A DNA stretch of 64,000 nt from Leptidea sinapis (GCF_905404315.1 NC_066310.1:3100001-3164000), one strand, 5' to 3'; positions 22,295 through 32,395 are shown, numbered from the stretch's first letter. Made by a program: numbers and translations. Notes: generated by a model not told the origin, from the letters alone.

Positions 22295-22560
22295 TTTTTT
22301 TTTTGTGAAACTGAAGTGGCAGTGGGCAGGGCACATAGTTCGACGGACAGATGGCCGTTGGGGCAGTAAAGTCCTCGAATGGCGACCACGTACCGGAAGA
22401 CGCATTGTTGGTAGGTCCTCTACAAGATGGACCGACGATCTGGTCAAGATCGCCGGAATATGTTGGATGAGGGCAGCGCAGGACCGATCGTCGTGGAAAT
22501 CTTTGGGGGAGGCCTTTGTCCAGCAGTGGACGTCTTTCGGCTGATGATGATGATGAATGT
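22295..22560 (+). mobile_element. RTE-type LINE 3' end (left-arm copy)
   Basis: Open over about 85 codons: 'LKWQWAGHIVRRTDGRWG', 'EWRPRTGRR', 'STRWTDDLVKIAG', 'GEAFVQQWTSFG', then gatgatgatgatg. The 5' breakpoint at 'gtgaaactgaagtggcag' matches the breakpoint of the inverted copy at 40265-40460, so both descend from one insertion that predates the duplication. Confidence 0.85.
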
Positions 22561-22688
22561 TTTTTTTTTAATTTTATTATCTATTAAATCAAAATTATTA
22601 AAATCACTGTTAAGTTTCAGGCCTCTAAGATGTGTACACATTCCGCTTATGAATCGAGAGTATCTTATAAATAATTTAAGTTACTCAC

Positions 22689-22732
22689 CTGTGCAGCGTG
22701 GATCGTCCCCTGTCAGATAATCTAAATTTATA
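22689..22732 (-). promoter_or_regulatory. Candidate TATA box and first-exon splice donor, block C left arm
   Basis: On the minus strand TATAAAT (22732-22726) is followed about 44 bases later by CACAG|GTGAGT. The right-arm copy keeps both features: TATAAAT at 33177-33183 and CAAAG|GTAAGC at 40056-40066. The bases between (ttatctgacagggg) are also nearly identical. This looks like a core promoter with a very short first exon, but no downstream gene is proven. Confidence 0.35.
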
Positions 22733-22955
22733 CGTAGTGCAAGTTAGATATTTATATCCCCAATGAAACTACACCTGACAAATCTCAAGTGAACTCCCTA
22801 AAGATTTTCCTTGTAAGTTGTTGTCTAAATTTGTCACATAAAGGCTTCGCGACACAAATTTACTTGGAGTAACAGCGCGTTAAAATACGAGGATTAAGTG
22901 GCAGTATCGTTTTGATTAGTTTATTTAGAAGCTTCAATCAATCATACTGCCGGTA

Positions 22956-22969
22956 TTACATATTTACTT
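22956..22969. repeat. Target-site duplication of LINE-C (left)
   Basis: The word ttacatatttactt recurs as ttacatattactt at 27961-27973, differing by one T in a T run. Arm homology resumes right after the second copy, which supports these as the insertion borders. Confidence 0.65.
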
Positions 22970-23355
22970 CTAGGATTAGACATTCATTTTAGGATTCGAC
23001 CGTTGACAGTTGTAGTGACAACACGCGGTCCGTATTTTTATAAAGTTTATAATAATTAGTAGTGGAAAATTTTCACCGTAAAAGTGTAAAGTTAGAAAAA
23101 TAAGACATAAAAATCAAACAGTACAGTGTTCTCTTAATGAATTTGTGATATTGAACTAGATAATTTATGATTTACCTTGACGCTAACAAACAGCTGATTT
23201 GTGCGCAGCCATATTAAACAGCTGATTCAAGTTTCATAATTCATACCTCTGACTTGAAGTGTGTGTATTTTGGTTTACCTCAAACAAAGCACACCTAATT
23301 GTGAGTATCTTATAATTAGTCATATCAATTTCTATACATATTATTCTCCAATACT

Positions 23356-24321
23356 ATGACAAATAAGTGTAATTCGTGTGGAAAGTTTGTGTCGTCAATG
23401 GATGGCATAAAATGTAACAAGTGCAATGTCGTTTTACATAAATTATGCAGCAGCCCTGATGCACGTAATAATCCTAAGTGGATGTGCAAAGCATGCAAAT
23501 CCAAACACGCAAAATCCTCCCCTGCCAAAGATAAGCCGGCGCAAACGCATGATGATAAAACAATATATCAGAACGTTGAACAACAGCCGGAACATTCTCT
23601 TGTGCACGAAATGAAGATGCTTCGATCCGAACTTTCTAGTTTTCGATTAGAAATGTCCCGCCTGTCAACCCTTGTATCAACCTTGAGCACACGGTTGGAT
23701 AGCGTAGAGGAGCGAGTGTCACAGCTGGAAGACGCTTCGTGTTCAATACAGGCGGCTAACGAGCAAATCTTGCAAGATAGAAAAAGCATTGAGGTTTTGC
23801 AACAACAAATAAATGTATGCGACCAGGAGAATCTTTTAAATGACGTTGAGATCACCGGTGTAAACGAAAGCAGTGCAGAAAACTTGTTACACGTGACTAT
23901 TACACTCGCTCAGAAGGTCGGAATTACTATAGACGAACGCGATATCGTGAACGTCTATCGTCGAGGAGCGCGACGCCTGACTGAGTCAACCACTGGCGAA
24001 CATACCCGAGCGCGGCCGATCGTAGTGCGTCTCACTCGCAGACATCTACGAGACGAACTACTGCATGCTGCTCGGGTGCGACGCGGTGCGGACACCAGTG
24101 GTACCGGAGTGGGAGGGGAGTCACGGCGTTTCTACATAAATGAACACCTGTCACACATGAACCGAAATCTTTTTTATTTAGCGCGGGAAAAGCTTGGAAG
24201 AAATAAAAACTGGCGTTTCATATGGACCCGGGGAGGACGAATATATGCTAGGCGCGAAAATGGTAATAAAGTATTAAACATTCGTTGTGAAAACGATATC
24301 GATAAGGTTTTTTGTATGTAA
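23356..24321 (+). CDS. LINE-C ORF1: PHD-like zinc finger, coiled coil, FP-C-like domain
   Basis: 321 residues, intact. Residues 5-48 form a PHD-like cysteine-rich finger (CNSC..CNKC..HKLC..CKAC). Residues about 75-150 are heptad-patterned (LSTLVSTLSTRLDSVEERV), a probable coiled coil for multimerisation. Residues 155-245 resemble an RNA-binding core ('NDVEITGVNE', 'ARPIVVRLTRRHLRD'). The last 65 residues ('FYINEHLSHMNRNLFY', then a W-x5-R-G-G-R-I-Y motif) resemble the C-terminal domain shared by baculovirus FP proteins and many insect LINE ORF1s. The probable role is binding the element RNA; this is family inference. The start is the first ATG in frame. Confidence 0.85.
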   Translation: MTNKCNSCGKFVSSMDGIKCNKCNVVLHKLCSSPDARNNPKWMCKACKSKHAKSSPAKDKPAQTHDDKTIYQNVEQQPEHSLVHEMKMLRSELSSFRLEMSRLSTLVSTLSTRLDSVEERVSQLEDASCSIQAANEQILQDRKSIEVLQQQINVCDQENLLNDVEITGVNESSAENLLHVTITLAQKVGITIDERDIVNVYRRGARRLTESTTGEHTRARPIVVRLTRRHLRDELLHAARVRRGADTSGTGVGGESRRFYINEHLSHMNRNLFYLAREKLGRNKNWRFIWTRGGRIYARRENGNKVLNIRCENDIDKVFCM

Positions 24322-24732
24322 ACAATTTAAAACTTGTTACTGATCTCTGTAATATAGCCTTTTCTTGTCTAGCTAATGTTACTATATTATTACCTCATCA
24401 TTTAGTAGATTTTAACTATTTTTTGTGTATTAGTCGAGTATGTTTATTATTAATGTTATTCTTTAAATATTATTATTGTATACCATTGGATCTATGTAAT
24501 ATAGCCCCTTCGAGTCTCGCTAATGTAACCATATTATTACGTATTAGTAGGATTACCCATCATATAGTAGATATTAACTGTTTTCTGTGTATTAGTCAAT
24601 TAAGTTTATTTTTAATTTTATTAATTAAATATTATTATTGGAAACCATTCTATATTAATCGGCTTGTTGACAGTACTACCAGGCAAATACTTTATTGCAT
24701 TAAATTGGGTCCTTTTCTCAATGATAACATAA

Positions 24733-27594
24733 ATGATGATTTCTAGAAAAAAATATCTTATAGTTGGTTTCATAAATATATGTTCTCTTGGCACTGGACA
24801 CGAAGAACTTCATGTTGCTGTTAATCGTCATGATATTGATGTATTAGGACTAAATGAAACGTGGCTTAAAGACGGAGAAGAGGGTCGCGCGCCTATTTTT
24901 TCGAATTATCGGCTGGCCCATATTCCACGTTCTCAGCATATCCGCAGCCGCGGAGGTGGAGTCGGGTTCTATATAAAAAATAATCTTAAGACTAGAGTAT
25001 TAAAACATCCCAGCTGCAATGATATCGAACAAATGTGGATAAGCTTAAGCATTGGCGGAAAAAAGCTTGTAATTGGCACTGGCTATCGTCCACCATGGCA
25101 GAACACTGATGTTTTTATTGGAGCGTTGCATGAGTCACTTATTAGTTTCTCTTGGGCTGACAACATAATCCTAGTAGGAGATTTTAATATCAACATCTTA
25201 GACCAAAATTCTTCAGGATACAAGAAGCTGATGGACTTTTTAGTCATCACGAATCTGTCACAACATGTAAACAAGCCGACACACTTTTCACTCCATGGGG
25301 AAACCTTATTGGATTTATTCTGCACCAATATGTCATTAAGGCGTGTTTCAGTGGAACACATTAGTGACCTAAGCGATCACTCTTTTATTTCGTGCGAAGT
25401 TAATGTAGCGAAGGAAAGGATCATTCCTAAACACATAATTTATAGACCTATCAAAGACATTGATCCAATCCTATTCGGTGACTTTATATCTCAAATTGAC
25501 TGGGCGTCTTTTTCAGATGTTGAAAACTTAGACAGCTATGTTTCCAATTTTAATAACATCTTGCTTTCTATATTTGATATACTTGCTCCAGTAAAAATCA
25601 TTAAAGTAAAAAATCATGACTATCCGTGGATCACGTTCAATATAAAGCAAATGATGAAACGTAGGGATGAAGCTTACCTAAGATCTAAAATATCAAAGAA
25701 CAATGCACATATAATATACTATAAGGAATTAAAAAAAATTGTTTTTGATGCCATTGATCGTGAAAAAAAATCCTATTTCAGTACCTACGTTAATTCAAAT
25801 AAGAACAACCCGCGCACTCTATGGAAGACAATTAAAAAAAATATTAACATACACAGCAAAGGGGAATATGTACTTCCAGAACACCTGTGTATGGCGGATG
25901 AAATTAACAATCATTTCCTGGATGTACCTGGAAATAAAATTGCGCCTGCTTCTGAAATTGATTATTACCTAAATCATAAGAGAGGGGATTTCACGTTCTC
26001 CATTACAACTGTGTTAGAAACTGATATTCTTAAACATCTTCGAAGTTTACATTCAAATGCATTGGGGTGTGATGGAATTTCATTAGACATGTTAAAGTTA
26101 TCTCTACCATACACAAGTAAGATTATTACAGCTATAATCAATCTCTCCATTGCATCTTCAACTTTTCCATCTGCTTGGCGTAAATCCCTTCTAACTCCGC
26201 TGCCAAAAATTACAAATCCTTCTTCCTTTAAGGACCTCAGGCCAATTAGTATTTTGCCATGTATGTCGAAAGTTCTAGAAAAAGTAATCTATGAACAGCT
26301 CAGAGGATTCTTAGAAAAAAATGACCTACTTCCACAGTTACAATCTGGCTTTAGAAAACATAGGAGCACGACTACTGCATTATTAGATGTGGTTGATAAT
26401 GTTCTTGAAGCCCAGGACAGAGGAGAGTGTACCATTTTGATTTTATTAGACTTTTCCCGGGCTTTCGACTCAATTAACCACGAACTACTTTTAGCGAAAC
26501 TCTCTTTTTACGGTTTCAAATCTGAGACTATTTGCTGGTTTAAAACCTTTATTTGTAATCGTTCACAAGTCGTCAACATTAGGTGTGAAAATGGTCTTAG
26601 CACTTGTATCTCTCGTTGCGCCCATGTTTGTAGAGGAGTTCCTCAAGGCTCAATTTTAGGGCCACTTCTGTTTATACTTTACACAGCGGATATCGCTAAC
26701 TGTATAAAGAATTGCAAATACCATATCTATGCTGATGATATACAGTTGTATATATCTTTTAAAGTAGGAGATTTGAATTCTGCTCTTGCGAAATTACAGG
26801 AAGACCTAAATCGCATTTCTATATGGTCAAAAAATAACTGCCTTGAGTTAAACGCGAAAAAAACAAAATATATGATATTAGGAAGTAACCATCAAGTCAA
26901 CACAACATCAGACCATAAACCCAAAATTTTTATAAATGGAGAACAAATAGACAGAGTCTCTGAAGCGCGCAACCTGGGAGTTGTATTTGACGAATCCTTG
27001 CGATTTCAAAATCACATTCTTGGTGTCGCGAAAAATTGTTTTTATAGGTTAAAGTTACTTTATCGCATCAGAAATTCGCTAAGCGTTTGGGTTCGCAAAG
27101 AGTTATGTGAATCACTTATTCTCTCTAAATTTAACTACGCTAATACAGTGATTGGGCCTAGGTTGTTGGTGGCTTCAAAAAAACTTATACAAAGGGTACA
27201 AAATGCTTGCACAAGATTTTGTTATGATATTCCTTACCGTGCACACGTAACACCCTTTTTGAACACCAACAACATAATGAAGATGGAATTACGTAGGCAA
27301 TTTCAGTTTGCCTCGTTACTTTTTAGCGTGGTTAAGTACAGAATACCATTTTACCTATATAAAAGGCTTAGGTGGTTATCGGACTCAAATGAGAGTTATC
27401 AGACGCGTCACGGCAAGATTCTCCTTGAAGTGCCTCTACACGGTACCGCAGCATTTAGGGGTAGCTTTAAATACAGTGCCTCCAAATGCTGGAATGATTT
27501 GCCGCCACCTATTAAAGATCAAAAAAATTTGTTCTCCTTTAAAAACAAACTGAAATCTTTTCTATTAGAAAAACAAAAATGTTCAGAGGCATAA
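24733..27594 (+). CDS. LINE-C ORF2: endonuclease and reverse transcriptase, intact
   Basis: 953 residues without interruption. Endonuclease: N15, 'LNETW' at 40-44 (catalytic E42), 'GDFNIN' at about 148-153, 'SDHSFIS' near 214. RT: 'DLRPISILPCMSKVLEK' near 500, 'LLDFSRAFDSINHE' near 571, 'GVPQGSILGPLLF' near 634, YADD at 666-669, 'LGVVFDESL' near 750. The C-terminal region ends in 'CWNDLPPPI', usual for CR1/L2-like elements; no RNase H is present. All landmark catalytic residues are there, so the protein could be functional. The start at 24733 (MMISRK) precedes the endonuclease by a few residues, as expected. Confidence 0.9.
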   Translation: MMISRKKYLIVGFINICSLGTGHEELHVAVNRHDIDVLGLNETWLKDGEEGRAPIFSNYRLAHIPRSQHIRSRGGGVGFYIKNNLKTRVLKHPSCNDIEQMWISLSIGGKKLVIGTGYRPPWQNTDVFIGALHESLISFSWADNIILVGDFNINILDQNSSGYKKLMDFLVITNLSQHVNKPTHFSLHGETLLDLFCTNMSLRRVSVEHISDLSDHSFISCEVNVAKERIIPKHIIYRPIKDIDPILFGDFISQIDWASFSDVENLDSYVSNFNNILLSIFDILAPVKIIKVKNHDYPWITFNIKQMMKRRDEAYLRSKISKNNAHIIYYKELKKIVFDAIDREKKSYFSTYVNSNKNNPRTLWKTIKKNINIHSKGEYVLPEHLCMADEINNHFLDVPGNKIAPASEIDYYLNHKRGDFTFSITTVLETDILKHLRSLHSNALGCDGISLDMLKLSLPYTSKIITAIINLSIASSTFPSAWRKSLLTPLPKITNPSSFKDLRPISILPCMSKVLEKVIYEQLRGFLEKNDLLPQLQSGFRKHRSTTTALLDVVDNVLEAQDRGECTILILLDFSRAFDSINHELLLAKLSFYGFKSETICWFKTFICNRSQVVNIRCENGLSTCISRCAHVCRGVPQGSILGPLLFILYTADIANCIKNCKYHIYADDIQLYISFKVGDLNSALAKLQEDLNRISIWSKNNCLELNAKKTKYMILGSNHQVNTTSDHKPKIFINGEQIDRVSEARNLGVVFDESLRFQNHILGVAKNCFYRLKLLYRIRNSLSVWVRKELCESLILSKFNYANTVIGPRLLVASKKLIQRVQNACTRFCYDIPYRAHVTPFLNTNNIMKMELRRQFQFASLLFSVVKYRIPFYLYKRLRWLSDSNESYQTRHGKILLEVPLHGTAAFRGSFKYSASKCWNDLPPPIKDQKNLFSFKNKLKSFLLEKQKCSEA

Positions 27595-27960
27595 AATCAA
27601 AAATAAACAGCATGAATAAATAAAATAAAAAATCAAAATATGTCTTATTTAATAAAATTAAAATAAAAATATTTTTAAACTCGATTTCCAATACAATCTT
27701 TTAGTTTCTTTTATTTTATTTTTTTACTATTTTTGGATGGTCACTTTTAAGACCTATAACAAAAGGAACCGTGTTGTCTACAGCTACTGTCAACGAGTCG
27801 ACTTGGTAGGTACCTACTGAAAATCAGTACTGGAAATCATTTCCAAAAATACTGAGTGGGTGTCCTTTTCATGACCCAGTATTTTTTTTTTTTATTTGTT
27901 AATATAACTATGTATATATGTTTTGTGATGTCATGAATAAATGCATACTTTACCTTTACT

Positions 27961-27973
27961 TTACATATTACTT
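27961..27973. repeat. Target-site duplication of LINE-C (right)
   Basis: Partner of 22956-22969 with a one-T length difference. Block F of the inverted duplication follows within 15 bases. Confidence 0.65.
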
Positions 27974-28089
27974 TAGATTTGATTCCTCCACGCGTTTCTG
28001 GGAAAAAAGGGTTTTGACGGACTCATACAAAATTAAATTATATTAAGACGTTTAGAACGCAAGTAAAATTAGTTTTTATTAAAATTTTA

Positions 28090-28943
28090 CATGGGGCACA
28101 CTAAAAGTTATGCACTGCTAGCTAATCGGAACTATTTGAATTTCGAATGTTATATTTCTTGAAACGTTGCAACTTTCTTAGAAACAAAAAAACATTTGGT
28201 GGGAAATCATATTTTGTGAATTGTTTTTATCACACAGCAAAGTGCTACGTACGCAACGAAAATGGAATTAAGTCGAATAGATTTTAGAGCGATGATTTTA
28301 TGATTTTATAAGTTTTCTCTCTCCGCAGGAATGTGCCGCTCGTCTTCAAAATGATTTTGGAAGAGAAGCACCTTGCTTGAGCACCGTGAGGCGATGGTTT
28401 GATGAATTCGCGAGAGGTAGGGTTTCTTTACATGACGAATTTCATGAACGGCGGCCTTCAATTGCAGTCAACGAAAATAATGTGGCTAGAGTTAAGCGGC
28501 TGATTGTAGAAAACCCGCGGATTACCGATGAGACAATTCGAGGACTATTGGGGATTGGTATGAGCCAAATTCAGAAAATTTTACACGAAAATTGATAGTT
28601 CGGAAACTTTGTTGTCGTTGGATTTCTTCGAAAAAGTACAACTCGTCACCCATCCTGAACATAGCCCCGACCTAGCATCCTGTGATTTCTGTATTTTCCC
28701 TCAAATCAAAGATTTGATGAGAGGTTTCACTTTTACCAATTCCGAAGAGGCAGTGATAGCGTTCAATTTGCACGTAGAAAACATGCCTTCAGATCTGTGG
28801 TCCTCCTGTTTAAAAAAATGGTTCGATCGCATGAAAAAATGCTTAAAATGTAAAGGAGAGTATTTTGAAAAGCAATTAACATAATATTTTGGTTATAACA
28901 TGTTGTTGTTTTAAGTTACGCAAAACTTTTAGTGTGACCTACG
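28090..28943 (+). mobile_element. mariner-type transposon, internally deleted
   Basis: 854 bp between TA dinucleotides (28088-28089 and 28944-28945). Terminal inverted repeats of about 28 bp share 'cacactaaaagtt' (28097 onward and, inverted, 28924-28937). Full-length mariners are about 1.3 kb, so some 400 bp are missing, including the middle of the transposase. It sits in the left arm only: block E follows at 28946, while the right arm runs straight through. Confidence 0.85.
28262..28884 (+). pseudogene. mariner transposase, N- and C-terminal pieces
   Basis: It starts at ATG 28262 (MELSRIDFRAMIL) and soon meets a TGA and a frameshift. It then reads the helix-turn-helix DNA-binding part ('STVRRWFDEFARGRVSLHD', 'RPSIAVNENN', 'RITDETIRGLLGIGMSQIQ') to a stop at 28595. 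After a junction with no catalytic core, the C-terminal piece reads 'HPEHSPDLASCDFCIFPQIK', the usual HPPYSPDLAPCDFFLF region with the last catalytic aspartate, and ends at 28884. The first two catalytic aspartates are lost, so it cannot act by itself. Confidence 0.85.
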
Positions 28944-29190
28944 TATAATGCATGCTGAATAAAAAAGTTATACAATTTCATTTAAACAAATTCACAAATA
29001 GAACACAGTGCCCGCCTAAAGTAATTTGTAAACTTAATCAAATTGTGTGAGAAATACTCAATTTGAAATCGAAATTTGAGATGCTTGGCAAATTCAGATC
29101 TGATTTTATCCTGCTGTCAAAAAAATAAAAAAAATATTTATTTAGCATTTTACTAAATAGTATTTGAAGGACTTCCCTTTTAAGTTCGCA

Positions 29191-29714
29191 GAACCTGTGT
29201 TAGGAAGACCGCTCTTTCCAACGGATAAGAATGCTTACACATTTAACAAAAACATTAATTATACTTAAATAAACCAATCTTAGGCATAAAATAAACAAAC
29301 TAAAAATTGTTTCAATATTGAAGGTAGATTAATATTTGCGTGGCTCGCACTAAACTTGTAAATAATATATCTACATAAAAACACTTCTCATCGTCTCAAG
29401 AATGTGCGACCACTGTAACTGTTTTGTGTTTGTTAATAGGTACTTATTACTGTACCTTGGTCCTTGAACGTCGCCAAATGAAAAATTAAGGAAGTCAAAA
29501 CATCACAAGGAACGGAGTACTTGTGGGGACTGGATGGTCATGTCATCAGGTATTTTGCTTTATGTAGTTATTATTAAAGTTATCTCATCTATTTATGGTT
29601 ATATAATATAATATCTTCATAATTGTTAATAAAATGCTCCTATAATAGTTTTAATTATTTTTTTTATTATACTCAGTATGTGAATATTGATGTACCTACT
29701 ACCTACTGTACTCA
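29191..29714. other. Central spacer of the palindrome, left part
   Basis: AT-rich, non-coding, no repeat identified. It does not obviously pair with the right side of the spacer. Confidence 0.35.
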
Positions 29715-29885
29715 ATAACTCTTACGTTAACGATACGGGACTCAAACCCCCGACCTCTCGCGTTCCGTGCGAGCGCTCTTCCACTGAGCCAACCGTTCGA
29801 GTGACTTTACGTTCATAAATCAAGACATTTGTGGCTCCATCTAGTTTTCCGTTGATAACCTGCTCAAACCCGATATTTTTATATT
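29715..29885 (-). repeat. S2 repeat with tRNA-like core, copy 2
   Basis: The minus strand folds as a near-complete cloverleaf: an acceptor stem with 6 of 7 pairs, D arm gctc/gagc, anticodon arm ctcgc/gcgag, variable loop aggtc and a T arm. The anticodon loop (acggaac) has C instead of T at position 33. Upstream it carries the 'gagcaggttatcaac' and 'atggagccacaaatg' words also seen (diverged) at 18350-18395. Confidence 0.65.
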
Positions 29886-29929
29886 AGGAAATTGTCTTGA
29901 GATGTCACTCTTTCAAATCGAATTGCGAG

Positions 29930-30100
29930 TTGAACAGGACATAATATCAATATTTATGAACGTGACATCACTCGAACGGTTAGCTTGGTGGAAGAGCGCT
30001 CGTACGAAACGCGAGAGGTCGCGGTTTTGAAACCCGCATGGTTCATAATTTTTTTTTTTTCAAATTTAATTTGTGTGATTTATCCCAGACGTGAGACGTT
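29930..30100 (+). repeat. S2 repeat with tRNA-like core, copy 3
   Basis: Inverted relative to copy 2, forming a head-to-head pair separated by about 45 bases. It has the same cloverleaf with a changed anticodon loop (acgaaac), then a T run and 'tttatcccagacgtgag'. Bases 30101-30392 show nothing else. Confidence 0.65.
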
Positions 30101-30392
30101 TTAAAAACATAACGAATTGATTAAATCCGTAAGGTTTTTAAAGAAGAATTATTTTAAATATTGTAATTAAAACAATTAATAAAACGATGAAGCTGTAAAT
30201 TTTGATATAAAAGAGTGACAGTATGTTTTAAGCTGTTTTTTCTATTTGAAGCTCAATCTTTTCAGGAATGGTGAAATGTATATTTTTGGACATTTCATTT
30301 CTGAATGGTGATATTGATTGATTAAATAAATTTAATAAGTTATTCTTGAGTGTTAATTCCGCTTTAGTTGTTTCTTTCACCAATAATTGGAA

Positions 30393-30668
30393 TTATTCGA
30401 CACGTATCACCATCTGGATGTGTGGCGGTCCTCCACAGTGCGGTTTTCAAGGAGCTTTCTTCCTCCTTACTAAGCTGTGGAATGAGCTTCCTTGTGCGGT
30501 GTTTCCGGGACGATACGACATGGGTACTTTCAAAAAAAAGCGCGTTCACCTTCCTAAAAGGCCGTCAACGCTCTTGTGATTCTTCTGGTGTTGCAAGAGA
30601 ATGTGGGCGGCGGTGACTTAACATCAGGTGATCCGTACGCCCGTTTGTCCTCCTAATCCATAAAAAAC
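30393..30668 (+). mobile_element. LINE family G, 3' end
   Basis: The truncated RT C-terminus (LLSCGMSFLVRCF / KLWNELPCAVFPGRYDMG in overlapping frames) is followed by the family's 3' end ('gagaatgtgggcggcggtga') and a 'ccataaaaaa' tail at 30658. It lies in the central spacer of the palindrome. Confidence 0.78.
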
Positions 30669-30904
30669 GTATTTCGACCTTATACGAGCCATCTTCAGGA
30701 TATGTTGACTTGCCGAATTGAGAAAAGTAAAAAAAAGCAGCAAATTAGCACATAAAATGCGTCATTATTATTAATAAGAATTATTAATATTATTAATAAT
30801 TGTGCTTTCTATCTACTAGCACGGGTCACCTCAATAGATTTTAATTAATTAAAACTTCTTTAGGTCTAGGCGACTTGGATAATTTTTCAGAGAAAATAAC
30901 GATT

Positions 30905-31060
30905 TTTAACCGACTTCAAAAAAGGAGGTTCTCAATATCGTCGGTATGTTTTTTTTATGTTTGTTACCTCTGAACTTTCGAATGGATGAACCGATTTTGA
31001 TAATTCTATTTTTATTTGAAAGTTGGTGGTCCCGTTGTTATTTGGTCTCCTACCGTAACG
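30905..31060 (+). repeat. Arthropod dispersed repeat ('accgacttcaaaaaaggagg' type)
   Basis: It starts 'accgacttcaaaaaaggagg' and continues 'gttacctctgaactttcga'. I recognise this word set from many insect genomes; the class is not evident. A short inverted relative occurs at 57176-57196. Confidence 0.5.
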
Positions 31061-31299
31061 TCATTATGGTCAAGTAATTGTCGTAGTTGGATATGATGAT
31101 CAATGGAACTCTTTAAAGACTTGCCGTAAGGTTCGATCTGTGGCAGAATTTCTAACTGTCTGCTATATAAAATTGCAATGCGCTTACGTTCACTGCTGCA
31201 TTGCAAAATTTAGTAGATAAACACATATTTAGACAAATTATTAGTTAGTGTGGTTGGTGTTATATATATATATTTATATATATAAGGCAAGTGTGTGTC

Positions 31300-31510
31300 G
31301 GTCGCGGGAGACTCGTAAAACATTCGTCGACCAAATTGGGGACGTTTTGAGAAAAGGAGAGGTCCGAAGCACCCGCAACTGACGAGCATGTATGAAAAGA
31401 GTAATGAATGTAGAGGAAGCGCGTGAGGTTTATAAGGGTAGAAGCAAATGGCATTCTATTGTCTCTGCCTACCCCGACGGGAACAAGGCGTGAGTGTATG
31501 AATGAATGAA
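31300..31510 (+). mobile_element. LINE 3' end with (gaat)n tail
   Basis: In broken frames the strand reads 'RACMKRVMNVEEAREVYKGR' and 'KWHSIVSAYPDGNKA' before a stop, a C-terminus I associate with a common lepidopteran LINE. A short (tgaa)n tail follows at about 31497-31515. It is preceded by a (ta)n stretch at 31259-31285. Confidence 0.6.
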
Positions 31511-31689
31511 TGAATGTATTAGTTAGTGTATTTCAGATTCACTAAAAATCAAAAAATAAAAAAAAAAACAGGAAAACAACCGAATTCAAAAATACTATTC
31601 CAAAACAATAGATATAATATGCACTAAAAAGTATAAAAATAATTGCGTATTTTTATACAATCTGCTTAATAAATCTAATTCTAGTTACG

Positions 31690-32395
31690 AATATTGTTAT
31701 TTTTGAGGCCTTTAGAAAGATTAGAGAATACACGAATGTATGTCATCCTGCTGACATTGATATAGTGTTTGCTCTGCAAAAGAGAGCTTTTCGTGCTTAT
31801 CAGCTTGGTTCAGATTCAGACAGTCTCTCAGTGAGAAAATTAAAGAGATACATATTATGACTGTTCATTGTCAGTACTTTTATGAAAATTTAATATACGT
31901 TCACAAAAATCGTCACCTTTTTGCTCCTAATAGTGATTTTCATAATTATAATACTAGATATAAGGGATTGCTTGTAACTAATTCTAGTAGGCTTCATAAG
32001 ATACATAATAGCTTTAAGGGTAAATGTATACACTTTTATAATAAAGTCCCAGCCACTGTTCAGGCATTATCTATAAATAAATTTAACTGTTTTATAATGG
32101 CTCTGTCGTAAATCCTATTACTCCACAGCTGAATATCTAAGTGATCGGACATCCTGGGACTATATTATGATTATTTTATAGCGATAGAAATTTATGTACA
32201 ATATTGTATATCTTTATTGAAAAGAGCGCAAAAAAGAATGCTGGGAGAGTTTCTTGCGCCGCTTCTTCTCTCTCAGAGTGCCATTTGTTTCCGAAGCGGT
32301 AGTAGTACCGTAGTATATTAGAAATGACATCAAAAAGAATTCTTAAGGAATTAATTTTGAGAAAATAAATGCCTTTTATGCCTTTTCATCCAGCT
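31690..32395 (+). mobile_element. LINE family F1, RT C-terminus and 3' end
   Basis: It is the longest F1 copy. One frame reads 'ADIDIVFALQKRAFRAYQ' and, after a shift near 31850, 'VHCQYFYENLIYVHKNRHLF', 'HNYNTRYKGLLV', 'LHKIHNSFKGKCIHFYNKVP' to a stop at 32111. The 280-bp 3' untranslated region is shared with 1-235 and 14685-15025, and it ends 'gagaaaataaatgcctttta'. It is 5'-truncated. It lies between the two arms of the palindrome. Confidence 0.8.

Larger units (their letters stand above)
22970..27960 (+). mobile_element. LINE-C, full-length non-LTR retrotransposon with two open ORFs
   Basis: About 5.0 kb: a 5' untranslated region of roughly 385 bp, ORF1 (23356-24321), a 411-bp inter-ORF region with an internal near-repeat ('gatctatgtaatatagcc'), ORF2 (24733-27594), and a 3' untranslated region of about 366 bp ending in a short ctttac-type repeat rather than a long poly(A). 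Both ORFs are uninterrupted. The insertion lies in the left arm only, so it is younger than the duplication. The ORF1 architecture suggests the CR1/Jockey superfamily. Confidence 0.85.
20565..29190. repeat. Left arm of a decayed inverted segmental duplication
   Basis: Blocks in this arm recur in reverse order and orientation in 32410-44760: A 20565-20930 with 44390-44760; B 21720-21930 with 43620-43800; an RTE scrap 22295-22560 with 40265-40460; C 22660-22955 with 32960-33214 plus 40056-40100; F 27985-28040 with 32645-32710; E 28946-29190 with 32410-32630. Similarity by eye is about 70-90%. LINE-C and a mariner are private to this arm. Confidence 0.85.

Noticed and set aside
23356..24321. Integrated baculovirus gene (FP25K-like)
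   Set aside because: The FP-like part is the C-terminal domain of a LINE ORF1, preceded by a zinc finger and followed by ORF2; no other viral gene is nearby.
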